A program made the translations under genes and the position numbers. A DNA stretch of 64,000 nt from Parus major (taxonomy: Eukaryota; Chordata; Aves; Passeriformes; Paridae), in the NCBI RefSeq assembly GCF_001522545.3, contig NC_031776.1:28779634-28843633 (forward strand), in the 5' to 3' direction. The first letter of the stretch is position 1; every line of letters starts with the position of its first letter. Shown here in pieces: positions 50,276 to 64,000 of the stretch. The notes under the pieces were generated by a model. It saw only the letters and a program-made list of their open reading frames with translations, did not search any database and was not told where the DNA came from.

Positions 50276-53200
50276 CCCAAAGGCAGAGAAAGTGGTGGAA
50301 TATCCACCTTCTGGACATGCCATTGATCTTCTGCTACTGGGAATTACAAGAAGCTGACCTTGCAATCAAGGCAGTGCAAAACAAAAAAATAAATAAATAT
50401 CCAGATTTAGATCCCAGGTGTGGTGGATTTCTTTTGTGAACCTACCCAGAGAGACAGTAGTGTCCCAGAACCCTCCTGAACCTAGGAGTCTGCTTTCAAC
50501 CTGGCTTGGTTCTGTATTCTAGGAATTCTTGGATCTTCAGAGAAATTAGTGTCTGTTGTCACTGTTTGAGGTCACCATTGAGAACCCATTCTCAGAACAG
50601 TATTTTGGGTGTCATGTGGAATCAGATCCATAATAGTAAACTTTGTTTTGATGACAATATGTGGCTACACATCTGTGATGTTACCTTTTCTGTCTAGCAG
50701 GAACTAAAGGGATTTAATATTTGCTCCATCTACAGCTTTGTCTACAGAGCAGTTACAAGAATCAGTGGGCCTCAGACCTTCTGCACAGGGTGGACCCTTC
50801 TGGCTTGCAGAAGTCCATTAACTCACACCAGGCTTTTATTCCACACCACATGAGGTGTGGAGAAGGGCTTGCAACCCTGCTGCCCTTGGAGGAAGGTGAC
50901 CAACCATTCCTTCTGTCATTGCCTCTCCTTCTCCTGCGTCCCTGTGGTCTGCAATTGGCCCTGCTTGCTCAGGAAGAGATGGCTGGAGGTGTGCACTTCA
51001 GGAGGGCTCTCCTCCTCCTTCCACCTGTTTTTCATTCCTTGACTCACTGGCTTTAAGCCGTAAGCAGTGACGTGACAGCTGAGTCACGGACACACCACCT
51101 GGATGCTGTCAGCATCAATCTCTCTTATAAGGATCATAGAAGAACAAATAGAGAAGACTCTTAGGGCTTCTCATTCGTCTTCCTGCCAGCAGGGCACCGA
51201 GCCCTGCAGTGCAGGCTCTGGCTTTGCCCAACTTGCTCTCAAAATCCCAGGCAATGGGATTTCCACTGCCCTTCCCCAGGAGCTGCTCTGCAATTCAATA
51301 AACATCATTACCAAGGAGAGTGCTGCTTTTCCATGATTATTATTTACCCTAAGTATTCCTAATGAGAGCAAATAGCTTCTTACTGCTATCCACACTAGAG
51401 GGTTTTTTTTGTTTTTTTGTGAAGAAATTCAGTAAAGCTGCAAAATCGGAGATGAAATGTTTTATTTGTGTTCTGTTTAACAGTTTTAAGACTGTCCCTG
51501 CTGCATGCATTGTTGTACACAGCAGATGAGAAAACCCAGAGATGCAGCCCTATGCCCTGAAGAGCTTACACTTTTCATTTAAGCAAGATACAGTGACAGA
51601 GAATGACAAGTAACGAGAAGGCAGGACAGGAGTCATACGAGAAAGGTCAGGATGTTTCTAAATAAAACCTATTGTCATGCTTTTAATTTGGGTTTATATT
51701 GAAGACATCAAACATGGCTACATTTTTTTGGAGACAATTTCACTGCTTTTTAATCAGACATTTTTAATCTCACAAAGTCATCTTGCCTACTTTGGTTTGG
51801 TGCTTATTTAAAGCTTCATTTTTATAGAAATTTATGTTTTTCTCTCACAGTTACTCTTTCAGCTTGGAGGGGCTTTTGCCAAAACAGTTGTCACAGTTAG
51901 TCTGGTTATTAATTCTCTGTGTGTCTCAGGGTGCAGGAGGTTTTCTGCCTGATCCATGCCACTGGACTGCTTCTCCTTGACCTTTGTCTCCAGCTCTCTG
52001 TCTGCTCTCTGCAACACCCCAAACTGCCCTAACTCCAGAGGTGACAGTCAAACCTCTTCATCATGTTTGCCTGAGAGTAACAGAGCACCTTCTCTCTGCT
52101 CAGACCTTACAGCTGCCTCAGAGCAGCAGTGACTCCTCTCCTGGGTGCCAATAAACCAGAGCAGAGCATCACGGTGCCAAACCATCCGCCCCACCTCCTC
52201 CATATGCCCTCTCCAGCTTTTACACCCCACTCACTGTGCGCTTCCTACAGCTGATGGAGGTGTAAAGCCAATTCCTGACATCCTTAGCTTTGGGTTTCCA
52301 ACCCACACATCTTCCTCTCCATGCTACTTGATTAGCAGAGGAGCACATTTAATTTTGGGGGATGCAGGGTAAAAGTCTATCATGGTAACTCAATGTTATT
52401 CCAACAGATGTCCATTCAATGCCATCTGTCCCACCTGTGGCTTTGGCTATTATTTCTTACTAATTTTAATCTTGTCTTCGCCTTAAGGGGACAAATTCTT
52501 TCTGGTACCTGACTGCAGGTTTAGCAAACTCCCTGAGGGAAGCCCAAATGCATTTCAAAAGCATTTTTAATGTGTGTCTTTCATCCTGGTGAAACCAGCT
52601 GTCCATGCACATCAATCCCCTGCAGCAATTTTTCCTTTCATGGAATAGAAATATTCAGCCTCGTGGTTGGGTATGGGAATTTTGCTGAATTGAGACAAGG
52701 GGTCTGCATAAATGGACTGAATTTAGTACCCTGACTTTCCAGCCTCCCTCTTAACTCTTCTGGAAGAAGTCATGAAGGCTTGAGAGCTGAGTCCTGCTGG
52801 GAATCTCAGAGGGCTTGGAACAGAGATGGGTGATTTTCGGCTGGAGAACCTGACAGGGGTTTGGTTTTATGCACACACACTTTTCTGAGCAGCTTGGCCA
52901 AGTGCACACCTTGTACTCAGAAGGCAAAGGGAGAACCTCTTTCTTCTACTTGACCTCCCAATTCATGTTTAAAAAATATGCTTAACTATTATTTATTTGT
53001 ATTTTGTATGGAAGGTCCTAGCTCAATTAAAAAACCAGCTGATTATTTATATAGCTAGTGCAGAGTTTTTGTAGCAGTCACACTGGAAAAGCATTAGTTA
53101 TCTAAGGAGACAAATTGAACAAGACAAATCTAGGGCCAACCTGTTTCTCCTCAAGCAGTTTGTAAACACATACTGAGAAGCAGAGAATTAGGAAAGAGTT

Positions 53201-55216
53201 GAACTTGCTCTTGCTGTGACCCAAATTCAGCTGGTTAAAGGCAAGCTTCATTTTAATTTACTATTTCTGAGCAAGACATCATTCGAAGCTGATGTTTGAC
53301 AGGTGGTGATGCTCATATTGTGCCTTTTCTTCAGAACAGTTTAGTTTCTCTCTAAACCTACTTTACATCTGACTGAAGACCTGCTCTGAGAGCAGGGAGC
53401 TCCCAAACAGCTTGGAGCTCCTTTGATGTTTCCTCCACCACCTCAGCTGCCCCGGCCAGGTATCAGCAGCTGCTCCCAACAGAGTTCTGAATGGTTTCCT
53501 GGGCACAGGAGAGGCCACATATTCTTGGACCACGCATCTTCAGCACCAGCTTTAGTCTGAGGCTGCTCTGTTCTCACAGAATTTATTTAATCTTTGATGC
53601 ATTAACTTCAGTGTGTGACCCTGCTGTCAGAGAGGGCAAGGGCAAAAGTCCCAGTGGGGCAAAAATGGGAAGCAAGGTTCAGTTGCTCTGATTGATTTTT
53701 TCCAGAAAATAAAGGCTGATTTCTTCTGAGTTTGGTGAACAGTACCTATTTTGGGAATATGAAGGCATTTGGCTTTCACTGATCCTCTCTACACCTTTTG
53801 GTATTTCTCCAAGCAGTGCCCTGAAGGCAGCTCTGGGGTTTGTAAGCTGCTCTCTTGTAAACACTCAAAGGTATTTGTCCAACAGAGGGAGAGCCAGCTT
53901 CCCTGTACAGCAAGTGGATGTGGCAAAATGCAAATAGCAGCAGTTCACAGGGATCGATACATCCAACAAAGCCCATGCAGCTGCAGTGTCTGTCTGGAGG
54001 GTGTGCAAGCTTCTCCTGGTGCAGGATCTCTCATGGACACTGTGCTGGTGCAGGGGGATGATTCTGCCTGTATGGACAGAAATTTATGCATTGCTACAGC
54101 AGCTCAAGTGCCTGTGGGCTATTGCAACTCTGCCTCACAGGCAGGCAGATAAGAGCCAGCTCCCCTCCTTGATCTATGTAATAAAATGCTTTTGCTGCTG
54201 TGCAGGACCTTGTGTACCCACAGGGTACATCAAATGGGAGTAAATTGAGCTTTGTGCTCTTAAGAAAAGTCCTGTTGGAAACCCTGGCATAGATCATAAA
54301 GAAGTGCACAATATTTGTGGGGAATGATGGCTGCTAATACAATAAACCTAGCCATTTCTAAACTTTCCCCTCCATTAAGCAAAAATAATCAGTGTCATTA
54401 CATTTTATATTTTGTGAATGAAAATAATATTATATGCATTCTGAACATTAACAGATTTGAATTTGCTTTTAGCAAGAAATGTGAACATTTTAATGTAAGG
54501 ACTATATGTATTATGTTTTACTAGCTGTTGAATACACCAGGTTCCAGATAGTTAATTTTGGCAATGAGAAATTTCTTGTGATGTGATAAAGACAATGAAT
54601 GAAGCACTTCAGAGGATCAGAGTGTAATATTATCCATAACTTCCATCAATTATGACAACAGACAGCAAAACAAAGCGACACACTGGGACAGATAAGGGTC
54701 CTGATCTAAGGGTACTGTGCCTTTACTCAAAGTAATCTTGATTTCAGCTTCTTAAAAGTATTTTACCATGGTTCAGGAAGTCCTTAAGCCATGGATTGAT
54801 GGAGATTAAGAGAAAATACCAGGGAACTGTGAGCATAGACTTACTTTGATCTTGACATTTTTGCTAAACAGGGTATCTGAGCTGGTATGACTCTTACATT
54901 TTCATTTCAAGTTAATGGCCAAATCCAAAACGTTGCTAAAAGAAGGAATTATAGCAGAATATAAACATCTAAATCCAGCATTGAAATAAAAAGGCTCTCT
55001 CAGCTCCAGTCCAATCCTAGAAGCACCTAACTCAGGAGGTACCTACACCTCCAGTCTCCAAGAACTGCAAATGTACAACAGTCACCTTGCACCTGTGCCT
55101 GGAGCCTCCACCTCCTCAGTGGGTCTGAATCCTGCTGTATCCTGCCAGGATTACAGATGATTCAGCTCTTGTTGGACTTGGAACAAGCCACATGCTTGAG
55201 TTCATGCAGCTGAGAA

Positions 55217-55236
55217 GGTAAAAAAAAAAAAAAAAA
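55217..55236 (+). repeat. Poly(A) tract
   Basis: About 17 A in a row after GAGAAGGT. No poly(A) signal upstream. Confidence 0.8.
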
Positions 55237-57114
55237 GAGTAAACCCTCTGAGAGAAAAGAAAGAACGTACAAGAGAGTCTTTAGTCCAGCAGTTGGGTTT
55301 GGTCTTTCACGAGCAGGAATTGTGTCCTCCTGGCTGGAATTCACAAACAGCTTCTGCAGGAAGACTGAAACTCCAGATCAGGTCGGTGCTTTCACCACTA
55401 AACTAAAAATTATACTCACCTTTGATCTTCCTCTTATAGCTCAATGAATCTTTAATTCTTTTTATGCAAAGAAGGACAGGTTCAGCATAAGGGCATAAAG
55501 TGCTCTCCTCTACTCTCCTCATCTTCCATGAGTATCTTGCGCCCTGGAAGATTTTTGTAGCTCCCCAGGGAACACAGGTGGGTATTTCTGAGGTGGCAAA
55601 TCAAGCTGAACCCGGATTTCCTCCTTGTCACCCTGCTGAGAACCTCCCTGAGAAATACAGACAGCTGGCTGCAGCCTGCAGGAGTGTCCTGTGTTTGCCT
55701 CTGGGTGGACAGACTGCCCATGTCCTGAAAGGTGGCTCAGCCCCAGTGACAGGCATGGTTTGAAAGCTCATCCCTGAGCTCCTTCAGTCATCAGATTATT
55801 TTCTTTCTGTCTCTTGGGAGAGGGCATTTTACAGCAGAATAGATCCCAGAGAACAAGCTGAAGAAAATCCAACTCACAACACCCAACATCTGGAAGTCTG
55901 AGACTACTCTCCTGGAAGACTGGAAAGGGTTTTAAAAATATGTTCCAAATGTGGCAAATGGTGAAACACTGGAAGAAACATCCAACCTCCCAGGCTGGTG
56001 TCCTGACCACTGCCTTGGATATATGGAAGTGCATGCAGTAGTTGTGAGAGGCCAAATCCAGCAGACATTCTGGAATGACTGTGGGAAGTGGATCTGATGG
56101 AGCACAATGTCTCTTGAAGGTTACTAGCAACCTGAGGTGGGAGACTCCCTTGAAACAGAAATTAAGGAATGGAAATTCCCATGCTCCTGGAATTTTGGAG
56201 CTTCAATGCAAAGTGTCTGGGCTCTTTGCCTGTCCAAATTTGGGAACTGTCTGAACTGTCAAGTGCTTCTCTGATCAGTCAGGTTCCTGTGTCCTTACAC
56301 CACATCTGAAAGAGAAGTTTCGTTAGATACATACAAGCTCCTGCTTAGACAACGTCTAATGCCGATGTCCAGACATCCTTTGTGTTTCACTAGGGATGCC
56401 CTGTGGGTGCCTTATCCCTCTTTGGGCACACCCAGAGGCGCCTGAGTCTTGCCAGCCCTCAGCAGCCAGCAACGGAGCACCAGCCTCTCGCTTTTTGAAA
56501 AATGCCTGACTCTGAGAGGGGCTTTGGTACTTGTCACCTCTTCTGAGAAAAGGTTCCTCCCTGCAGGCTGGCAGTACCTCAGACACTGCCTCATTAGCTG
56601 ATTCGGTAATTCCCTGCTCCTTGTTCTGCGGTAGTGCATCCCATTGCATGTGGAATGCTGGCTCCCAGCAGTGCAGTAACAGCCTGTACCAAAACTGTAA
56701 CCTAAGTGTTGCCGTGTACCTTTTTGTGACTATATTCCAAATTACTAGTGTAGGTTCAGTGAATGGGACCAGCTGCCTCAAGGACCACAAGTGCTACGTC
56801 TTGGGGCACAAGGTGCATTGCATTAGTCAGGCAATAACCCCAGGTCTCCAGAAATATAGATCCTACTGGAATTATACATTAAAGTCACATTGTGTTTACC
56901 TTAAAGCAATCTGATGAGGGATTAACTAGATGATCAGTCCATCTCACCACATCACAGAGGAGTAATTAAATTATTCCCAAACAAATAATTGCTAGAATTT
57001 GACACCTAATCTAATTGCTGATATCTCTGTAATCTTTTCTTCTTGCTTCTTCAAATGCTCAACCCTACTTATTAAGAACAGCGCCGATTTTGTCCTGCAG
57101 AAAGTTAGAATATA

Positions 57115-57136
57115 TTTCTTCTTCTTCTTCTTCATC
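57115..57136. repeat. (TTC)n microsatellite
   Basis: TTTCTTCTTCTTCTTCTTCA, about six units. Simple repeat. Confidence 0.85.
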
Positions 57137-58976
57137 TGTCCTTGTTGATCTACGGGAAAACCAGACCCCACCACATAAAATTATTCTGGCTTTGCAGAAG
57201 GGGCTGGTGAGCCTCTGTTTGGAATATAGTTCCCAGCACCGATCACCTCATTAGGAAAGTGAGTTGCTACAAATTGGGACGTTGCAACAGAGTCCAAATG
57301 ATGCTGGTACTTAATTATTCAGAAAAGGTTTAGAAAAGCTACGGTGTGGCTGCTGCCTTTAGCAAACAGGAGATTAGAAAGCCACTTTAGGGGGGGTTTG
57401 CAGAACTCTGGGGTAATAGCAAGGATTCACATACACGGGAAGAACAGAGCGAGTGACAAATACCAGAACAAAAGGGAAATTAACAGAAGCTTAAGTAGGG
57501 ATGAGCAGCAAAGCACTGTAATTTATTTGTGAATTTATTTGTATTTAGCACAGTTAATATATGGAAAATTATACTAAAGCTGGAACAGAAACAACTATTA
57601 GAAATAATTTTACAAGGCTTTAGACATGTGTGGGGGGCTTAAAATAACTCTGTGGGATGCAACTCATCATTCAGAGGAGAGGAAAAGGACTTACATCTTC
57701 CTCACAATCTCGTCTTTTAAAACATTTATTTCCATTGTGCTAAGAAATAGGCATAGTTACTTTAATGTGACTATTCCCAGGGAAAGGTTTTCATTTACAA
57801 AATTAATTTCCTTTCCAGCTTCAAGTATACAGATGTGGCTGAAAACAATCAGAGACACTCGAAAGGACAGGGCTGGACCCTGATCTCAGCAACAGCAGAG
57901 CAAAGCCCAAGAAAAAATTCTGGATGCACGCAGGGATGTAACTGAGATGAGATCTGTCCTGAAGTGCTGCACTCCAGAGAGAAAAACCTTGATGTCCCCT
58001 CCTTAAATGTCAAAAAAAAACTATCAAAAGAGTCCCAAGTCCTTTTAGGGCATCTCCACAGTTCTTGGAAGAAGGCTGTATGTCCCTATTTGCATACGAT
58101 GCCTCCAGGCCATCATCTTCAGCGGGCGTTGGATCAGACTGGGCTGCTCGCTCCTTCGACCTGCAGCTCTGCCTGCTTTAAGAGCGAACAGACCGCCTTC
58201 AGCTCCGGCGAGCCCGCTGGGAATTCACCTTTCTAACGCGTCGAGGGAGCAGGGGACACCGGAATGTTGCCCTGAGGCAATCTGTGTAATCCCTGTATCT
58301 CTCTTTCCTTTCCTGCCTTGCAGGACGGGTGCTTCCGTGGCACGTGGGTGACATCCCCACTTTTCTCTCCAGGGGAGATCTCCGCAGGCAGTTTACGATG
58401 CCAGAGCTCCCGCTGTGCTACCACCGTTTACTCGGAAAATCACAGGCAATTAATCACAGTTTTCTCGGGGGAAAACCCACTTGATTTGGACCCGTCATTA
58501 CGCAGGGAAGCTACAGAAACACCGTGCTGTAACCTAACCTGAACTCCGCTAAAGGAATTTCTTCCTAGGGCTGCCCTTTCACTTGGCGAGCCCTGCCTGC
58601 CTTTGGAAAACCGGGACGGGTGTAGCGGACTGTGATTACACTCGGATGTGCCGAGGAGCAAGATGCACCCGCGATGTTGTCCCGCTCGTCTTTGGGCCGC
58701 CGAGGCAGGACGCGGGGAGCCTGAGGAAGCCACGGGGACCGCTCTGAGGTGACCTGCTGCCTGCCCGGGGCTTTCCCCGGGCCCCTCCCGCAGACAGCTG
58801 TGCGGGCGTCGCGCAGGGGCCGATGCGGGCAGAGGGATGGAGGGAAGAAGGGATGGAGAGATGCAAGGAGGAAGCAGTTCAGGAGGCAGGTGAACGGGAC
58901 AACGTGATGCGTCCCCGACCGTCCCGGTTTCAGCGGGGCGCAGTTTGAGCGGCACCCGCAGCGACTCCGCCGATGA

Positions 58977-60887
<1,911 letters not shown>

Positions 60888-61474
60888 CACGCAAGTGACA
60901 CGACACAACTGGCCCTGCCACTGATGCACATGGGGCTGTTTGGCAATTCCATACCCCATCGTGCTGCTGTTCCTGCTGGTGTCCGCTGTCTCCGCAGGTC
61001 ACTTTAGCTTCATTATCAGTTTATATGTTTTTATTTTCACCCTTGTGGAAACGAAATAGAAATGAAACAAAGTGAACCCCTTCCTTACTCTCCCATTTCT
61101 TCCGACCCCCGCTCTCCCTTCGTCTGCCTGAGTGTTTCGTGTGTCACATGAGGAACTTGGCAGCTTGAAACTCTTGAGTGGTTCCAGGAGGGTTTGAAAG
61201 AGCCCAGAGTTTGGACTGTGTCACACACGGAATTTGAACAGGTCACATTTTTTCATCAATAAGTATTAATGACGATGATGAATTTTCAGATGGACTATTC
61301 ACGAAGTGGGACTGGATCATAACTGTTTCTTCCTCTGCTGCTTTGTATGGGGTCAAGTGTAAACTTTTCTTTCTGTGCAATGCAATGCTCGTGTGAATGA
61401 TGGTGTCATTAACGTCAAACATGTTTCTGTCTGCAAAAGAATTTGGTCATTGACCACAGTCACCCAAATACCAC

Positions 61475-61480
61475 ATTAAA
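61475..61480 (+). terminator. Possible C1QL2 poly(A) signal
   Basis: ATTAAA about 590 bases past the stop codon, followed by T-rich sequence (TTATGTTTTTAG...). It is the first plausible hexamer I found; no AATAAA was seen nearer. Later signals remain possible. Confidence 0.35.
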
Positions 61481-62649
61481 TTATGTTTTTAGACAATGCC
61501 TTCTTGCTTTCTGTCTCTTCCAGTGCTACAAAGGAGCACTGTGGTGGTGCTGCAGGAGGGTGGGCAGTAAAGGAGGGGGTCACTTCAGTCCCTTAGGTTT
61601 ATAGTAATATTTTAAATTTAGGATGGGGTTCCTTGCCTACATCTTGAATATGGTTCAAGGGGGCTGGGAAGAAATACAGAGAGAGAGGAAAAAAGCTTCA
61701 CCTTTATGCAGTTTTGTGAAAAGAAGGCACACAGTTATCAAGGGGTGAAAGTGGGGGTGTGGAGTGAATCTCCTAAACAGATTTACTGGGTTAAAACCTG
61801 ATCCAGAGGTTAGTGAAGTACAGGAAAAGCAGTTTAATCAGTGATTATGGAAAGCCGTGTTTCTGTAACATGCTTGACAGATGTTAAGAAGGCAGCAGGG
61901 GAGAGAGTTGGTCTAAACCCTTGCACTTGCAGTGTGTGTATGGGTTGGAAACCACACCTGACTGGAGGTGGGTCTGCACAGTGCCTGAGATGGGCTGGGT
62001 GAGATAGCTTGCTCAAGACTGATGGATTCAGGCCATTTAGAAGGGTTTTCTCCTCATGGTCCTCTGTAAATCCCAGCCACACTTGGTCTTTTTTCAAAAT
62101 GCACAGGTGTGTCAGTAGTGCATGTGGTTCTGAGCCTTTGGTGGAGGAGGTGTATTTTTCATCATCACCCCAGTAGGTAACCTCCTGAGTTTGGCTAAAT
62201 TGGGACTGCTCTGCTGAAGCTAAAAGAGCTAAATTGATTTACAAAAGCACTTACTTTCATTTTACTGTCTTGTCATTTCATTTTTTCCTCCTGAAGGTCT
62301 TACCTCCCCATCAGCCCTCTGCCCTTCGCAGCCTTAGTGCAAAGATCTCTTATCACAGCTAAGAGAGACAGGAGCTGGTCTGAGACAGCTCTGCCAAGGC
62401 TGGAGCTTTGCCCCTGCCCTGATGTTGCAGGAGGAAAGGGAGCCACAGTCAGATGGACTTGCTCCAGCCCCATTTGGGGCAGCCCCATGATGACCAAGGT
62501 CTTACAGTCACTCCTGTCTCCTGCTGCATCCTCAGTGGGTATTGTCTTCTCGTTGGCTGGAAGAGGAGGAGGGTCAAGGGGAGAAAGCAATTTTTCCATC
62601 CTCTCCTCCAACATCCCCTGCTAGGGACACAGAGTTCATAACCAGGTAC

Positions 62650-63390
62650 ATGTGTTAGACACTTATCAATCTCTTATGTCTTGTCGATTTGTACTATTTG
62701 GAATATGATTAAAACCAGTGTCTGAGACCATCCAAATGAAGTATAATTGCTATGGATCCTCAATTCCCACCGGATCCGTAATCCTTTTTGACTATTCCTC
62801 CCCCCTCCTTCAATGAAATGGAGCTTAGACACAAAGCCCTTGGTTTAAATTTCAAAAAATTAAAATTGACATGCAGCAGCATTAGCAGGAGCCAGGAGGA
62901 ATTCTAAGGAGGTGCCTGGGCTCTGCTTTATCCTTTGCATTAAGAAGCAATTTGTACTTCTAACAAAGACCCAACTGTTCCCCCTTGGCAAAAGGGCAAT
63001 GAAGATGCCTTGCAAGGGAATTGCTGTTCACAATACTTAAACAAATTTGAATCTTAGATTTTTAAATCTGTATTCCCTGGTGGAGCCTGCTCCTCTCAAT
63101 TCAAATGCAGGGCTGGTGGTGTGTGCCTGCCAAGGTGTCAGTAGCTAAGCGGATGATGGATTGATGAGGCAATGGGAAGACACAGGCTCACAGTGGCAGT
63201 TTGCCCCGACAGTGATCTATGTATCTGCACATTATCAATGTCATGAGGAGGCTTGAACCACCCTCGCTAGATGTCTCATTTTCCACTTATCTCTTATGTA
63301 CTAATTATCAGGCTGGATTATTCCCCAGGATAGAAACAAAAAAAAAAAATTGCTCATTGCCACTTCACTGACAGTTTACACAATCGATAG
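62650..63390. promoter_or_regulatory. Candidate conserved non-coding block downstream of C1QL2
   Basis: Contains GGAATATGATTAAAACCAG, CAAATGAAGTATAATTGC, CACATTATCAATGTCATGAG and GTACTAATTATCAGGCTGG. Motif density and low repeat content look enhancer-like. Conservation untested. Confidence 0.28.
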
Positions 63391-64000
63391 AATGAACGTC
63401 TCCCTCAGCTGCTCACAGGCTTTTTTGTTTCCTCTCCTCATTGCAGGGTCTTCTGAGATTGCCTCTGTGGGGGGTTGATGGCTCTCGCCCAGCATCTGTG
63501 GCAGCGGTGCTTGGACAGGCTCCTCTGTCCCACTCATCTCGGTGGTAGCTCAGTGTGTGGGTTGTGTTTTTTTCTGAAGTAACACAGGGAGAAGAAATTG
63601 GGAGATGAAAAACTTCAGTGCTCAGTGGTGCAGTTATCCAGAAAAGCAGAGGCAGCGGATGGGGACGGTGGTCCCTGTGCTGCCAGTGTCTGTGGGTGAG
63701 ACCAGGGTCACACATAGTCCAGCAAACAGCCTGAGGTGGCCTCGTAACCCTCTGGGCTTCAACTGAGCCTTCCTGCCCTTGGGAATGGTCTGTGAGTTCT
63801 GCACATTTCATGTCACAAAGGGAAGGAGTTGTTCGTAAGGGGGGTGCTCTGGTCTGCTGGTTTGGGTGGGAAGAGGAGAATTAAAGTGTACTCAAGGTGC
63901 CGGCTTCAGCTTTCTCTGAGACTGGCCTTCCCAAATGATCCTGCACCTCAGACATCAGCCAGTGTCTGCTCTGGAGGTCTGACCCCTCAGAGGTCTTATT

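Larger units (their letters stand above)
28000..58560. other. Non-coding interval between the two divergent promoters
   Basis: About 30 kb with no exon I can support. Frames are short, start at arbitrary codons and lack domains. It contains two CR1 pieces, microsatellites, two assembly gaps and several AT-rich blocks with TAATTA-type homeodomain cores that look like conserved non-coding elements. No tRNA or other structured RNA gene was recognised. Confidence 0.7.
60888..64000. other. C1QL2 3' UTR and downstream intergenic DNA
   Basis: No coding exon recognised. The first 600 bp is probably 3' UTR. Two blocks, 62650-63060 and 63180-63390, are AT-rich with homeodomain-type cores. Confidence 0.6.

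Noticed and set aside
55800..56150. 120-codon - strand frame downstream of 55.8 kb as a possible gene remnant
   Set aside because: No recognisable family, no splice sites of note, and composition like the surrounding non-coding DNA.

Overview
This is a vertebrate nuclear window, almost certainly from a bird and possibly a passerine. The support is CR1 LINE 3' ends as the main interspersed repeat, very GC-rich CpG-island promoters, GT-AG introns, short microsatellites, and conserved protein-coding exons scattered in long non-coding DNA. I cannot name the species. I recognise two protein-coding genes. Most open frames elsewhere are chance frames in non-coding DNA or shadows in CpG islands.

Layout. 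Positions 1-6,600 are downstream of STEAP3 and may hold the 3' end of a + strand neighbour at about 320. STEAP3 is on the - strand. Its four coding exons (6733-7023, 12865-13029, 14590-15117, 15583-16065) rebuild a 488-residue metalloreductase with every splice junction in phase. A non-coding first exon probably lies in the CpG island at about 27.0-27.9 kb, giving an intron of about 11.5 kb. From about 28 to 58.5 kb is a non-coding interval. It holds CR1 fragments, simple repeats, two assembly gaps (41540-42024 and 48384-48608, each inside a pentanucleotide CT repeat), a 61-bp tandem duplication, and AT-rich blocks that look like conserved non-coding elements. C1QL2 is on the + strand inside a CpG island (about 58.6-60.5 kb). 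Its two exons (59628-60266, 60708-60887) encode a 272-residue secreted C1q/collagen protein. The last 3 kb is C1QL2 3' UTR and intergenic DNA with possible regulatory blocks.

The genes are divergent (head-to-head), as STEAP3 and C1QL2 are in human 2q14, so this is conserved synteny in inverted orientation. The two proteins are functionally unrelated: STEAP3 reduces iron and copper in endosomes, and C1QL2 is a secreted synapse-organising protein.

I found no undescribed multi-gene system. The points most worth checking are the open in-frame extension upstream of the C1QL2 ATG with an ATT codon in a near-perfect Kozak context, the STEAP3 promoter beside a (GGCTC)n array, an AATAAA-plus-poly(A) signature on the - strand near 21.27 kb that looks like a retrocopy, and CTCF-like motifs between the two promoters.
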